Positions 35,237-45,617 of a stretch of 64,000 nucleotides of DNA are shown here, one piece after another. The stretch's first letter is position 1, and every line of letters begins with the position of its first letter. A program made the position numbers and the translations under genes. Location: assembly GCA_028554755.1 (NCBI GenBank), contig JAPTOF010000006.1, forward strand, positions 18,785,001-18,849,000. Reading direction: 5' to 3'. The stretch is from Cordia subcordata (taxonomy: Eukaryota > Streptophyta > Magnoliopsida > Boraginales > Cordiaceae). The notes under the pieces are model-generated. The model saw only the letters and a list, made by a program, of their open reading frames with translations, did not search any database and had not been told where the DNA came from.

Positions 35237-35528
35237 TTGAAAAGGATAGAGATCCTTCCCAAAGAAATGCCTACCTTGTGCTAGGAACCTTTTTTTTTTT
35301 CCTTCTCCTAATGGGAAGAAAAGTGCCCTGTGGCAAGATAATTAACAATATGAGCAAACCAAAGTGTGTGATAAGAGACGGCAAACAATCCCAAAAGGGA
35401 GATGGATAACTAGAAGATTCACTAACAAGATGGGAAAGGTGATCCGCAACTAAATTTTCTCTACCCTTTTTATCTCGGATCTCAACATCGAATTCTTAAA
35501 GAAGGAGCAACCACCTAATCAAGCGGGG
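35237..35528 (-). pseudogene. element B RNase H-integrase spacer and RNase H scrap
   Basis: The complement matches the D region around 44935-45255 (the spacer before integrase and the end of RNase H), with indels. The text stops at 35528, where TGATGTGTGTC, the LTR start of C, begins. The base pairs before C are CGGGG. Confidence 0.7.
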
Positions 35529-37167
35529 TGATGTGTGTCATTTGTGCATGTTTGCATCTAGTTTTTGCATGCATATTTAAGGGTGTTCAGAGCATAATTG
35601 AGTGCGCTTAGAATAAAGTTTATGCATATTTGTTAATATTCATACTTAATGTATTTAAGTGCATAAATACTATACTAAGTGTTATATTCCATGTTTTAGG
35701 AGTGTTTTGGAAGGGTTCAAGCGTATACGAGGAAGAAATGAGCTAACGGATGAAGACCGGAAGAAAAGAAATAAAGAAGAGAGCATTCTGATCCAGCCGG
35801 TCGGCATAGATGAAGAGCCGGTCGGCCGTCTAGGTCGACCGGCCGCTCCAGAGAATAAAAGATTTAGAGCCGGTCGAGTTCCTCAAGAAGCCGATCGACC
35901 GGCCAGGTCGACCGGCCAGTCCAGAGAGCATCAAGATTGAAGCCGGTCGAGCAAGAAAGAGGAGCTGGTTGACCGGTGAGGTCGACCAGCTGTGCGCGAA
36001 AGAAATATATAAAAGCTCGTTTCAGCCCAATTTCGAGGGGACGAACTTTCATTTCTTAAATCCTAATAAACCCTAACCCTTTACCCACTTCACAAAACAC
36101 CCTAAACCACCATCTGAACCCCACACCAAGCTAGGATTGAAGCATTAAACAAAGATTTGAAGGATTTGTACAGATTTGGAAGCAAGAATTTAGGGAAGTT
36201 CTTCTTGTTCTTTCTCTATTTCTTGTAAATATGTTGCTAGATTAGGCTAGATTTAGGGTTGATTGTTGTTGTATATTAGATTAGGACTTTGAATAATGGA
36301 TTTGTGTAGATCTTTGGCTCTTAATACATGTTTATTTACATAAATTTATGGCATGATTCAATATGTCTATGTATTGGAAATCAAACATGTCTATGTGTTT
36401 GTTAAAATGCCTAAGTGAATATGCATGTGTTATTTGTGCTTCAAATGCTCTTATCTACTTATTTGGGTGATGTGATTGTGCTTAATCTCGTGGCTTTGCT
36501 TAGTAGAGTAGGCTTTAGCTTTAAATCCAGTTAATAGGTTACATGCTATGCTTAGTCGAGTTTATGTGCTAGTCCTTGGCTTTAAATCCAGCCAAGCGGA
36601 TAAGTTAACCTAGACTAGAGTATCCCTCACCCACGTTAGTGTTGGTTAATTGAGCCTTAATGTCACGTAGTGTTTAGGTGCTAGTCCTTGGCTTTAAATC
36701 CAGCCAAGAGGATAAGTTCTAAGCACGGATTGCGTAGGCTAGGAGGGATTGGCCCTTAGCTTTAAATCCAGCTAACGGGTTGAACCACTAGTATTGGTTA
36801 AGAGAGCCCCCGATCAACACAACGGCAATAGAAGTCCCGAGCCTTAGATAGACATCATCTGTTATCATAGCCCAAGTCTTGTTGCAATGCAATCGCCTAG
36901 GTCCCCTTCTTCTTTATTAGTGTTTCCTTCCTTAGTTTGGTTCCCTTAAGTTCCTCCATAGATTAGTTTTTATTTTCCTTTTTCTGAGCTCCCTTCCATC
37001 CTAAAGTAAGTACACACATGCACGTAGCTAGTTTAAGGCACCTGAGCACATAGAGACTAAACTAAGGTAGCTTCCCTGTGGATTCGACCCCGCACTTGCA
37101 CACACTGTACTACACACGTCCCGTGCACTTGCGGGCTATTTAGGCTTGTGCTCAAATAGCGGTATCA
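35529..37167 (+). repeat. 5' LTR of element C
   Basis: 1639 bp, TGATGTGTGTC to ...AAATAGCGGTATCA. Order: an AT-rich start; an ORF-sized open region overlapping the CCGGTCGACCGG cluster (35797-35993); the TATA box; then in the transcribed part four stem-loop copies around TTTAAA (36517-36531, 36576-36596, 36688-36708, 36756-36775). Near the 3' end GGATTCGACCCC (37082-37093) corresponds to GGTTCGACACC of the other subfamily. Confidence 0.92.
36006..36015 (+). promoter_or_regulatory. TATA box of element C 5' LTR
   Basis: TATATAAAAG followed by CTCG sits directly after the palindrome cluster. The same position in the 3' LTR has CTATAAAAG (41276-41284). Transcription would start some 30 bp downstream, in the TTTCAGCCCAATTTCGAGG region. 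Confidence 0.7.
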
Positions 37168-37173
37168 AGTTTT

Positions 37174-37191
37174 TAGCGCCGTTGCCGGGGA
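37174..37191 (+). other. primer binding site of element C (tRNA-Asp type)
   Basis: TAGCGCCGTTGCCGGGGA lies six bases after the LTR and is one mismatch from the complement of the tRNA-Asp 3' end. It is shared with A and D, consistent with use of the same replication machinery. Confidence 0.88.
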
Positions 37192-37347
37192 GGCACAGTA
37201 TTGGTTCTTTGTGTGCTTTTGTGTTTGCAATTGGTTGCTTGCGTGTGCACTATTTTTACTTGCTTTCCATTTTTCGAAAAAATAAAATAAAAAAATTAAT
37301 TAAAAAAAAATTGTTTGTGAAGAGGTTTTACTTGTGATTCATTGAAT

Positions 37348-39161
37348 ATGACCGATCCTAATGCTTCTTGGTTGTCACTTGTATCCTCTTCCCCACCACC
37401 TGAACGTGTCCCTTATGCATGTCGCTTGTATGGAAGTTTCATGCATCCTACCGTTTTCTGTCTCCACGAGAATTCCCCACCTAGGGCTAGTGCTACTAAT
37501 GACCCCTATAGTCATGCAACATCTCATGCATCTTCATTTAGTAATCATGACTATAGGGATACATATTCTTGTTATTGCAATCATTGTGGAAGCCGTGCTC
37601 ATTTATCTAGTGCTTGTCCCACCTTCCACTCTTATTCCCAATTGCATGCAATGCCCTATGCCCCTAGTAATCATATGCCCATGCATGCGTCTACATCTAG
37701 TTATCATGATTCTAGGAGCAACATCATGCATTTTCACAATGGGGTCAAGATGACTCTTTATTCCATTCACCTTCTAGTTTCAATCGCCCACCTCCAACAC
37801 TTTCTTTTTCCACCCATTCCTCTCCGAGTTTTTCTGGTTATGTGCAGAATGATTTTCAACATGACTACCCTTTTCACTCGGTTGAGCCCTCTTCTTTTAG
37901 GTTTTCTTCTCAAGAGGAAACACTTGACTATCTCTTATCCTTCATCCAATCTAACCAAGAACAACTTGATAGTTTGAAGCAAGACACCAAATCTTTTAGT
38001 ATGTCCTTGGAGAGAGTGGTTGAGAGTATGAAACTCATGAGTGAGAATGTTGATATATCTTTAGAACGAGTTGAAGGGATAGAGATGAGACCTAACGATG
38101 AGGTGACTAGTGGTGGAAATGATGATGTATGAGAGAGACAACTAGAAAGAGAGGTTGATGGGGAGTTAACATCTTGTAGTGAGGATGAAGATGAACTTAA
38201 TGATAACTTCGTTCTTGATGACTCTTGTGATTATGTTTTAGAGGAAGTAGTACCCTATCCTCTTAAGCTTTCAACGTCTCCTATTGAGTCACATGAGCTT
38301 TTTCTTTCTTATCATCCCACACATTCTGTACACATGGAGGTTGAGTTTTGTGTCGATAGTACTCAATTGCATTCCGAGTCGGCATTTAGGGAGTTTAGCG
38401 CGCATTCTCCCCTTGACCATTCATGCATACATGATGAGGAATCCGTTGAGTCCCCATTGCCCCCTCCATTAGTGTCTACCACATATGAAAAGCATAATGG
38501 TGAGATGACACCCACTAGTGATGAATGTATTGATGAATTTAAAGAGACTGTAGCTAGTGAAGGTTTAAAGTCATCCACTGGGGAAGACAAGACATCAATT
38601 TCGGAGATTTTAGATGATAAGTTTCTTGGAGTTAAGAATCATGATGTTGAAGAGAATAGCAACTCTAAGAAGACACATAAGAAAGGAATTGATGTGCTTG
38701 GAAGAATGATCTATGGGTCTCTTTGGATGTTTGATGATTCATTGATGGAAATAGAGCCCATTAAGATCGAATCCACCCTTCGTGAGGAGTTAGAACGACC
38801 TAGGCTTGATCATGTTATATCTTGTGGAGAAGAAGAGTGTAGTACATCTACTTCCTATATCGTTGCTCCTTCTTCTCCAAATGTCGTTCCAACCCCCATT
38901 TCCCATTCCATTGAGTCTTCCTTTTTGGAGCTCACGTTTGTGCCTTCATACATGGAACATTTTCATCTAGGGTTAGAAAGCACGTTTCCCATGTTGCATG
39001 CATTAGACCTATCTTTGACCTATGAGAAAAGTGTGTTCCTAGCCCTTGATTATGAGAAGAAGGCATTTGGGTGGCTAATTAAAGAGCAAGCGGGACATGA
39101 TTCTTCACGTTTGAGCATGCTCCATTCCACACTTGCGCATTCATTTGATATTTTAGGGTGA
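37348..39161 (+). pseudogene. gag-like protein of element C, one frameshift and one stop
   Basis: About 604 codons in all. The start is the ATG at 37348 (MTDPNAS, like MTDPNH in D Gag). Frame 1 runs to about 37738, then an indel shifts to the frame that continues as GQDDSLFHSPSSF to 39161; a TGA at 38130-38132 interrupts. The order of parts is: a knuckle-like CRLYGSFMHPTVFC (the second Cys reads as Tyr); an intact CX2CX4HX4C, CNHCGSRAHLSSAC; a Ser/Pro/His-rich stretch; a likely coiled coil (LDYLLSFIQSNQEQLDSLKQ onward); a long acidic region; and a C-terminal segment with FLELTFVPSYMEHFHLG and YEKKAFGWLIKEQAG. That segment parallels SLELKPLPDHLKYAFLG and HRKAIGWKIDDLRG, the linker before RT in element D. 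Protease, RT, RNase H and integrase are absent. It looks like a deletion derivative of gag-pol. Confidence 0.68.
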
Positions 39162-40810
39162 GATCTTGAAAAGGGGTGCATCATGCATTCATTGCCCCAA
39201 CCTTTAGTGCATGACCCTTTTCCCTCTACATTCTGTGCTTTGATGATTATTCGGCAATTTGTGCCACGCAACTTTAAACATATTTTACTCTAACATTGGC
39301 GCCCGGTTGGAGGCGTTAAATCCAGCGCTACTAGGAGGCGCCCTAGGCTTGTTCATATTTTTCTTGTTTTTCTTGTATTTATTTGCCTTTGCCTTTGTAT
39401 ATAGTAGATTAGTTTTCTTGTACTTATTCTTACTTTGTACATAATAGATTAGATTGCTTTTGTTTATCTTACCTTTTTTATATTTTAGGATTTCTTTTGT
39501 TTATTTTCATTCTTAGTAGGTTAGATTTTTACTCCCGTACTTGTTCTTACTCCTTTTCCTTCATTTGTGCATCAATCCCTTACCCCGTGTTTACATCCTT
39601 GTTTATCATTTCAAATGTCAATGTGAGCTTGCATAGCATATCTTCTAATTTCTTCTTTGTTTTTTGAGCATTAGTGCTTTCCACAAAAGATAGAGGCTAG
39701 TAGATCATTGGATTGTCTTTGGCATTTGTGGACTACATGGAAACAAGGTTGCATCTATCCATCTTTTACTTGTCCTTATCTATCCCTCTCCGCATTCCCC
39801 ATATGTATTTCATGTTGATTGCTTGTCGTGTGGTTTTGTGATTTTTGCTTGAGGACAAGCAAAGTTTAGGTTTGGGAGTGTGGTTGCTCATTTATTGTTT
39901 ATATCATATATGGGATAGATTGCTTGCCATATCTTATTTTTGCTTAAAATGTGTTCAAATTTTTCAATTTTTTTGCATATTTTGAGTTAGTTTATCTCCA
40001 CGTTGGTTGGAGAGTTGGCTTTTGTTATTGACTTAATTGATTGGAGAAGATAAAGGTGTATTGTGGGGAGTAAATGGAGTGTAGGGTATGATCTAGACTT
40101 CGAAGAGAATTCTTTTTGAAAGCTGTGGGGAGTGAGTATTTCTAAGAATGCACCTTGTAGTTTCCCCACAACTTGGTTGGAAAAAGTGTTTTTAAAGGAT
40201 TGTTGATATGAGTGCCTATTCCTTGATTGGTTCTTTTAGTTTGCCTTAGCCTCTTCTTTTTCCTTTCTTTTTGTTCTAATTATGTATTGTAAAAAAAAAC
40301 AAAAAAAAAATGAGAAAAAGAGAAAAGCCAAAAGGCAACAAAAAGATTGAAAAGTGAAGTATGTTGAATAAGTGTCAAGTGACATAATGTCAATTTGACA
40401 CAAGTATCTATTTTGTTTATTTTTATGTATTGCGAATAAGGCTCTTACATCAATGTGAGACATTTTGATGTATCTTCTCATTCTTGTATCTTTGAGGCTA
40501 AGTGCATATTGGGAGGCCATGTTAGTTGATAGAGCATGAAGTATCAACATCCCGAGTGCGTGAGTTGGAATCCTAAGTTTGTGGTGGTTCTAGCTATTTG
40601 GTGACATTCCCAAGAGGTGTGAGACCCATTGTGATCAAAGGGAGGATCCGAAAAAGACTAGGGAAGCCCTTACATGAAAAGAATGACCCCTTGTACCCCT
40701 TGGATGCGAAAAGATAGCAAGTCAATGCAATTGGCAACTCTTTGAAAAGCATGAGGATAGACTTCATTTAGGCTTGCTTGAGGACAAGCAAGGGGAAGGT
40801 TTGGGGGTGT
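39162..40810 (+). other. 3' UTR of element C with duplicated hairpin and polypurine tract
   Basis: No coding frame. It holds AGCGCTACTAGGAGGC (39328-39343), which matches the box in the 3' UTR of A, B, D and E; a first hairpin TTTGCTTG-AGGA-CAAGCAAA (39844-39863) with AGGTTTGGGAGTG (39868-39880); pyrimidine/A-rich tracts; and a second perfect hairpin CTTGCTTG-AGGA-CAAGCAAG (40773-40792) followed by AAGGTTTGGGGGTGT, which abuts the 3' LTR. Confidence 0.7.
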
Positions 40811-41924
40811 TGATGTGTGTCATTTATGCATGTTTGCATCTAGTTTTTGCATGCATATTTAAGGGTGTTCAAAGCATAATTGAGTGCGCTTAGTATAAAG
40901 TTTATACATATTTGTTAATATTCGTACTTAATGTATTTAGGTGCATAAATACTATACTAAGTGTTATATTCCATGTTTTAGGAGTGTTTTGGAAGGGTTC
41001 AAGCGTATACGAGGAAGAAATGAGCTAACGGATGAAGACCGGAAGAAAAGAAATAAAGAAGAGAGCATTCTGATCCAGCCGGTCGGCTTAGATGAAGAGC
41101 CGGTCGGTCGTCTAGGTCGACCGGCCGCTCCAGAGAATAAAAGATTTAGAGCCAGTCGAGTTCCTCAAGAAGCTGATCGACCTGCTAGGTCGACCGGCCA
41201 ATCCAGAGAGCATCAAGATTGAAGCCGGTCGAGCAAGAAAGAGGAGCCGGTCGACCGGCTGTGCGCGGAAGAAATCTATAAAAGCTCGTTTCAGCCCAAT
41301 TTCGAGGGGAGGAACTTTTATTTCTTAAATCCTAATAAACCCTAACCCTTTACCCACTTCACAAAACACCCTAAACCACCATCTAAACCCCACACCAAGC
41401 TAGGATTGAAGCATTAAACAAAGATTTGAAGGATTTGTACGGATTTGGAAGCAAGAATTTAGGAAGTTCTTCTTGTTCTTTCTCTATTTCTTGTAAATAT
41501 GTTGCTAGATTAGGCTAGATTTAGGGTTGATTGTTGTTGTATATTAGATTAGGACTTTGAATAATGGATTTGTGTAGATCTTTGGCTCTTAATACATGTT
41601 TATTTACATAAATTTATGGCATGATTCAATATGTCTATGTATTGGAAATCAAACATGTCTATGTGTTTGTTAAAATGCCTAAGTGAATATGCATGTGTTA
41701 TTTGTGCTTCAAATGCTCTTATCTACTTATTTGGGTGATGTGATTGTGCTTAATCTCGTGGCTTTGCTTAGTAGAGTAGGCTTTAGCTTTAAATCCAGCT
41801 AATAGGTTACATGCTATGCTTAGTCGAGTTTATGTGCTAGTCCTTGGCTTTAAATCCAGCCAAGCGGATAAGTTAACCTAGACTAAAGTATCCCTCACCC
41901 ACGTTAGTGTTGGTTAATTGAGCC
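40811..41924 (+). repeat. 3' LTR of element C, truncated
   Basis: It follows the 5' LTR closely from TGATGTGTGTC to GGTTAATTGAGCC, then switches to D LTR sequence. About 525 bp of the LTR end are missing. AGCC at 41921-41924 is shared by both partners at the junction. A 16-bp difference from the 5' LTR lies in the palindrome cluster (GAGGAGCC... against GAGGAGCTGG...). Confidence 0.88.
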
Positions 41925-42387
41925 GGTCGACCGGCCTCTGGAGTACTCGACCAGCTTTCTACTAGGGCTCTCTGGAGTGGCCGGTCGACAGGCTCTTGAA
42001 GGGGGGTCGTCCGGCTTTTCGGTGGATCTTTCTGGAGTGGCCGATCGACCTAGACGGTCGACGGGCTCTTCTTCCTTGGTCGTCCGGCTGACTTCCTTCA
42101 TCCAATTTTTTGTCTTTTCGGCCTTTAGTCTTCTCTCTTAGACCGGTGCATGTCCTATCTTCATCACCTTTTATCGTCCAATCTTTGTCATAACCCAGAG
42201 TTCACCTAAATCATTGAAAATAAGCAATTAGTGTAGCAATTTATCTCTTAAACTCAATATGCACATTTGTTTACACTTAAGCCTATTTCTATCAAAAGTA
42301 CTACACTAATGCATTATTATAAGCATTCAACACCTCTAAAATATAAGTAAATGGCAATGCAAACACACACCAAATCACAACTCATCA
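41921..42387 (-). repeat. 3' LTR remnant of element D
   Basis: This matches 51088-51554 at roughly 97% by eye, including the palindrome cluster (41921-42085). It is the first ~467 bp of the LTR in the element's sense; the rest is missing at the junction with C. Confidence 0.88.
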
Positions 42388-43959
42388 ACACCCCCAAACC
42401 TTCTCCTTGCTTGTCCTCAAGCAAGCTTAATCTTCAATTTTATTTCTAAAGCTGATATAATGGATTGCCTAAAGGACTAACACACTATCAGTATTAATTT
42501 GAGAAACATGAAGGGGCATTCCTATTGTGAAAAGATCCCTAAGCCACTTTGGATCTTCCCTCTACTCATAAGGGGTCTCGTTCCTCATGGGAATTTCCCA
42601 AGTAGCCAATCCACCACAAGCCTAGGATTCTAACTCACGCACTCGGGATATTGATATTTCGTGCTTCCTGAACTGACATGGCCTCCCTAACATACACCAA
42701 GCCTCAAAGATGAGAAGAGAGAGTATACGAACTCAATGGCTTTTTATAAGCCTTATTCACATGTCTACAAAGATGATAACTTGTGCTAAGTTGACATTGT
42801 GTCACTTATGCACTTATTCACTAACTTTTAGGTGCCTTTGGCTTTTCTTCGTTCATATATTTTTGCACCTTTTTGCCTCTCTTTTTTTTTTTTTTTTCAT
42901 ATGCTTTGTATTGGATTCTCAAAACGGAAGAAAAAGAAAGGCTTAGGCATATCAACAAGAACCAATCAAGGAAGGGGCACTCACATCAATAACCCCTTTT
43001 TTTTTTTCTTTTTTTTTAACACTCTTTCCTACCAGCTATGGGGTGGCTACAAGGGTTATTCTTTTGAGGTTCTCACTTCCCACAACTTTTAAGGGCATCC
43101 CGTCCAAGACTTAGTTTTCAAACCACTCTATTCCTTCCCTGACAATGCTTCTCATCTTCATAAATCAATAGAGTCAATCACAAAAGCCAACACAATGATC
43201 AACAAAGAAATAAATGACTCTCTATGCATCAAAATTGAAAAATTTTCACCATTTTTATGCATGATGCAATCTACCCTAAGCAACCCTAAGCAAGATATAA
43301 CAAAAAAACCATACTCCCACACCCCCAAACCTAAACTTTGCTTGTCCTCAAGCAAAAAGAGCAAAGCACAACAAAAACAAGCAAGTCATCATTACAAAAC
43401 AAGTAAGGGTGGTGGGGATAGGGTGCAAACAGGGGGGACAAGTGTAGAAAGGATAGATACAACCTTGCATTTTCTTCAAAGCTTTCCATGCCAACGATAA
43501 ACCACCATACTACTAATCCTGTAACTCACAATTCATAAACACTCACAAAGAAAACAAGATTAGTAGCATTGCCTATGCATACTTGCATTGGCATGAGCAG
43601 TGGTGTATCTTATGGGACAAAGGATTGGGATTCACACTTTGTGTTGGGTGCAAGAAAGATAAAAGAAAGAAAATAAAAAGAAACGAAAGTAAAACCAATG
43701 CAAAACTACAAAATTGAACCTAGGTTGCCTCCTAGTAGCGCTAACCACCAAGCCGTCAGCCAGGCAAATACCAGCTCATCTTCAACTTCCATAGGCGGGA
43801 TCCTGAAGCTTTAAAACCTCCACACGAGCCATGCTCGGATCATATGCGTGCTTCAGCGTTGCCCATTTACCGTCAACTCTCAGCCATCCTTCAAGTCTTT
43901 AATCTTGACGCTCGGAAGGATAGGCAATCATCACCTCATATGGACCATCCCATCTCGTC
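42388..43959 (-). other. polypurine tract, hairpins and 3' UTR of element D
   Basis: The minus strand has AAGGTTTGGGGGTGT at the LTR and a perfect CTTGCTTG-AGGA-CAAGCAAG hairpin (42406-42425). The duplicate hairpin TTTGCTTG-AGGA-CAAGCAAA is at 43337-43356 with AGGTTTGGGGGTGTG (43317-43331). There are poly-T tracts (42880-42899, 42992-43018) and the CTCCTAGTAGCGCTAACC box (43729). No env-like ORF is seen. Confidence 0.68.
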
Positions 43960-45447
43960 TTAAGCTTTCTGGAAAGAGTTTGATCGTGAGTTAAACAACC
44001 AAACTTTATCAAAAGGAGAGAATGATTTCTTAATTATGTGTTTATCATGAATTCTCTTCATCCTATCCTTATAAAGCTTAGCGTTCGCATATGCCTCGAA
44101 TCTAAGCTCTTCCAGTTCCGCTAGGTCTAGCCTCCTTTTCTCACCCGCTCTTGCCAAGTCAAAATTTAGGGCTTTGATTGCCCAATAAGCTCTATGCTCT
44201 AGCTCTACCGGCAAGTGACAAGCTTTACCAAATACTAATCTATACGGAGACATACCAATAGGAGTCTTAAAGGCGGTACGGTAGGCCCACAAAGCATCAT
44301 TTAACCTAATAGACCAATCTTTTCTATCGGGCCTAACCGTTTTCTCTAAAATGTGTTTGATCTCTCTATTGGACACCTCTACTTGTCCACTAGTCTGCGG
44401 GTGATAAGGAGTAGCTACCTTATGGGTGACTGAATATTTCCTCAAGAAGGCCTCTAAAGTCCTATGGCGAAAATGCAAACCCCCATTACTAATTAAGACC
44501 CTAGGGACTCCAAATCTAGAGAAAATGTTCTCTTTAACAAATTTAACCACTACCCTATGGTCATTAGTCCGTGTAGGAATAGCCTCAACCCATTTGGACA
44601 CATAGTCAACGGCCACTAGAATGTATTGACACCCAAAGGAAGGTGGAAATGGACCCATGAAATCTATACCCCAAACATCGAACAACTCGCAAGGAAGAAT
44701 AGGGGATAAAGGCATCATGTTTCTCCTAGAGATGGACCCGGATTGTTGACATCTAAAACACTTCTTGCAATATTCCTGGGCATCCCTAAAGAGAGTAGGC
44801 CAAAAGAGTCCACTTTGCAAGACCTTCGCGGCAGTCTTCTTCCCACTAAAGTGAACCCCACACCCCTCATCATGACACATGCTCAACACGCTCTCAAACT
44901 CCTCCTCAGGCACACACCGATGAATCATTTGATCCGCACACACTTTGAAAAGATAGGGGTCCTCCCAAAAGAAATGCCTAACTTGTGCTAGGAACCTATC
45001 TTTTTCTCTTTTCTCCAAATGGGAAGGAAAACGCCCTGTGGCAAGATAATTGACAATATGAGCGAACCAAGGTGTGTGATGGGAGATAGCAAATAATTGC
45101 TCATCGGGGAATGAATCATGGAAAGGAGTTGGATCACTAGAAGACTCACAAACAAGACGGGAAAGATGATCCGCCACTAACTTTTCTCTACCCTTCTTAT
45201 CCCTAATTTCTATGTCAAACTCTTGAAGGAGGAGCAACCACCTAATCAAGCGGGGCTTAGATTCTTTCTTGGACAACAAATACTTCAAGGCCGCATGATC
45301 GGTGTAGACAATCACTTTGGATCCCAAGATGTATGACCTAAACTTGTCAAGAGAGAAGACTATCGCTAAAAGCTCTTTTTCCATAGTGGTATAATTCTTT
45401 TGCGCTTCATCAAGAGTCTTGCTAGCATAGTATACAACATGGGGCAA
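43960..45447 (-). CDS. element D RNase H and integrase (495-aa open frame)
   Basis: The longest pol piece that is still open. Residues 1-100 hold RNase H from the [10 protein letters not shown] strand on: Glu in TTMEKELLA, Asp50 in VYTDHAAL and Asp93 in VADHLSR. A spacer follows. The integrase zinc finger is His192, His199, Cys230 and Cys233. The catalytic core has Asp262 ([10 protein letters not shown]) and Glu357 ([10 protein letters not shown]), but the second acid reads Asn321 (LISNGGLHF), a G-to-A change that should abolish strand transfer. The C-terminal domain has [14 protein letters not shown] and [12 protein letters not shown]; the frame ends with an altered tail at [11 protein letters not shown]. 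The ATG is internal to a polyprotein; the first part of RNase H lies in the frame-disrupted stretch 45448-45617. Confidence 0.88.
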   Translation of the reverse strand: MPHVVYYASKTLDEAQKNYTTMEKELLAIVFSLDKFRSYILGSKVIVYTDHAALKYLLSKKESKPRLIRWLLLLQEFDIEIRDKKGREKLVADHLSRLVCESSSDPTPFHDSFPDEQLFAISHHTPWFAHIVNYLATGRFPSHLEKREKDRFLAQVRHFFWEDPYLFKVCADQMIHRCVPEEEFESVLSMCHDEGCGVHFSGKKTAAKVLQSGLFWPTLFRDAQEYCKKCFRCQQSGSISRRNMMPLSPILPCELFDVWGIDFMGPFPPSFGCQYILVAVDYVSKWVEAIPTRTNDHRVVVKFVKENIFSRFGVPRVLISNGGLHFRHRTLEAFLRKYSVTHKVATPYHPQTSGQVEVSNREIKHILEKTVRPDRKDWSIRLNDALWAYRTAFKTPIGMSPYRLVFGKACHLPVELEHRAYWAIKALNFDLARAGEKRRLDLAELEELRFEAYANAKLYKDRMKRIHDKHIIKKSFSPFDKVWLFNSRSNSFQKA

Positions 45448-45617
45448 CTTATCCTTCCTTTGACCTAAACAGCTCCTATTGCATAATCAGATGCATCACA
45501 CATAACCTCAAATGGGAGACTGTAATTAGGTGGTTGGATAATTGGGGATGTAGACAATAAGGATTTAAGTCTATTGAAAGCTCTAACACATTCATCATCA
45601 AAGTCAAAAGGAACATC

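Larger units (their letters stand above)
30784..35528 (-). mobile_element. Ty3/gypsy element B (Athila-like), only the 3' part present
   Basis: A complete 3' LTR (30784-32664), a 3' UTR and integrase, with a scrap of RNase H up to 35528, where the 5' LTR of C begins. It presumably inserted in the A 5' LTR and was later split by C. The 5' half of B is not found on the far side of C, so it was lost. Confidence 0.83.
35529..41924 (+). mobile_element. non-autonomous gypsy-related element C
   Basis: 5' LTR (35529-37167), tRNA-Asp-type primer site, one long gag-like frame, a 3' UTR with the family hairpins, a polypurine tract and a 3' LTR (40811-41924, truncated). The 3.6 kb interior has no RT, RNase H or integrase. 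The two LTRs are very similar except for a short indel in the palindrome cluster, so it is younger than its neighbours. It inserted into the RNase H of B. Its 3' LTR ends at a junction with D. Confidence 0.85.

Noticed and set aside
37361..37753. Hydrophobic 130-codon frame overlapping the C gag-like frame
   Set aside because: Shadow frame: the zinc knuckles and the continuity across the frameshift lie in the other frames.
41904..42101. LTR ORF spanning the C/D junction
   Set aside because: The frame crosses the recombination point, so its first and last parts have different origins.
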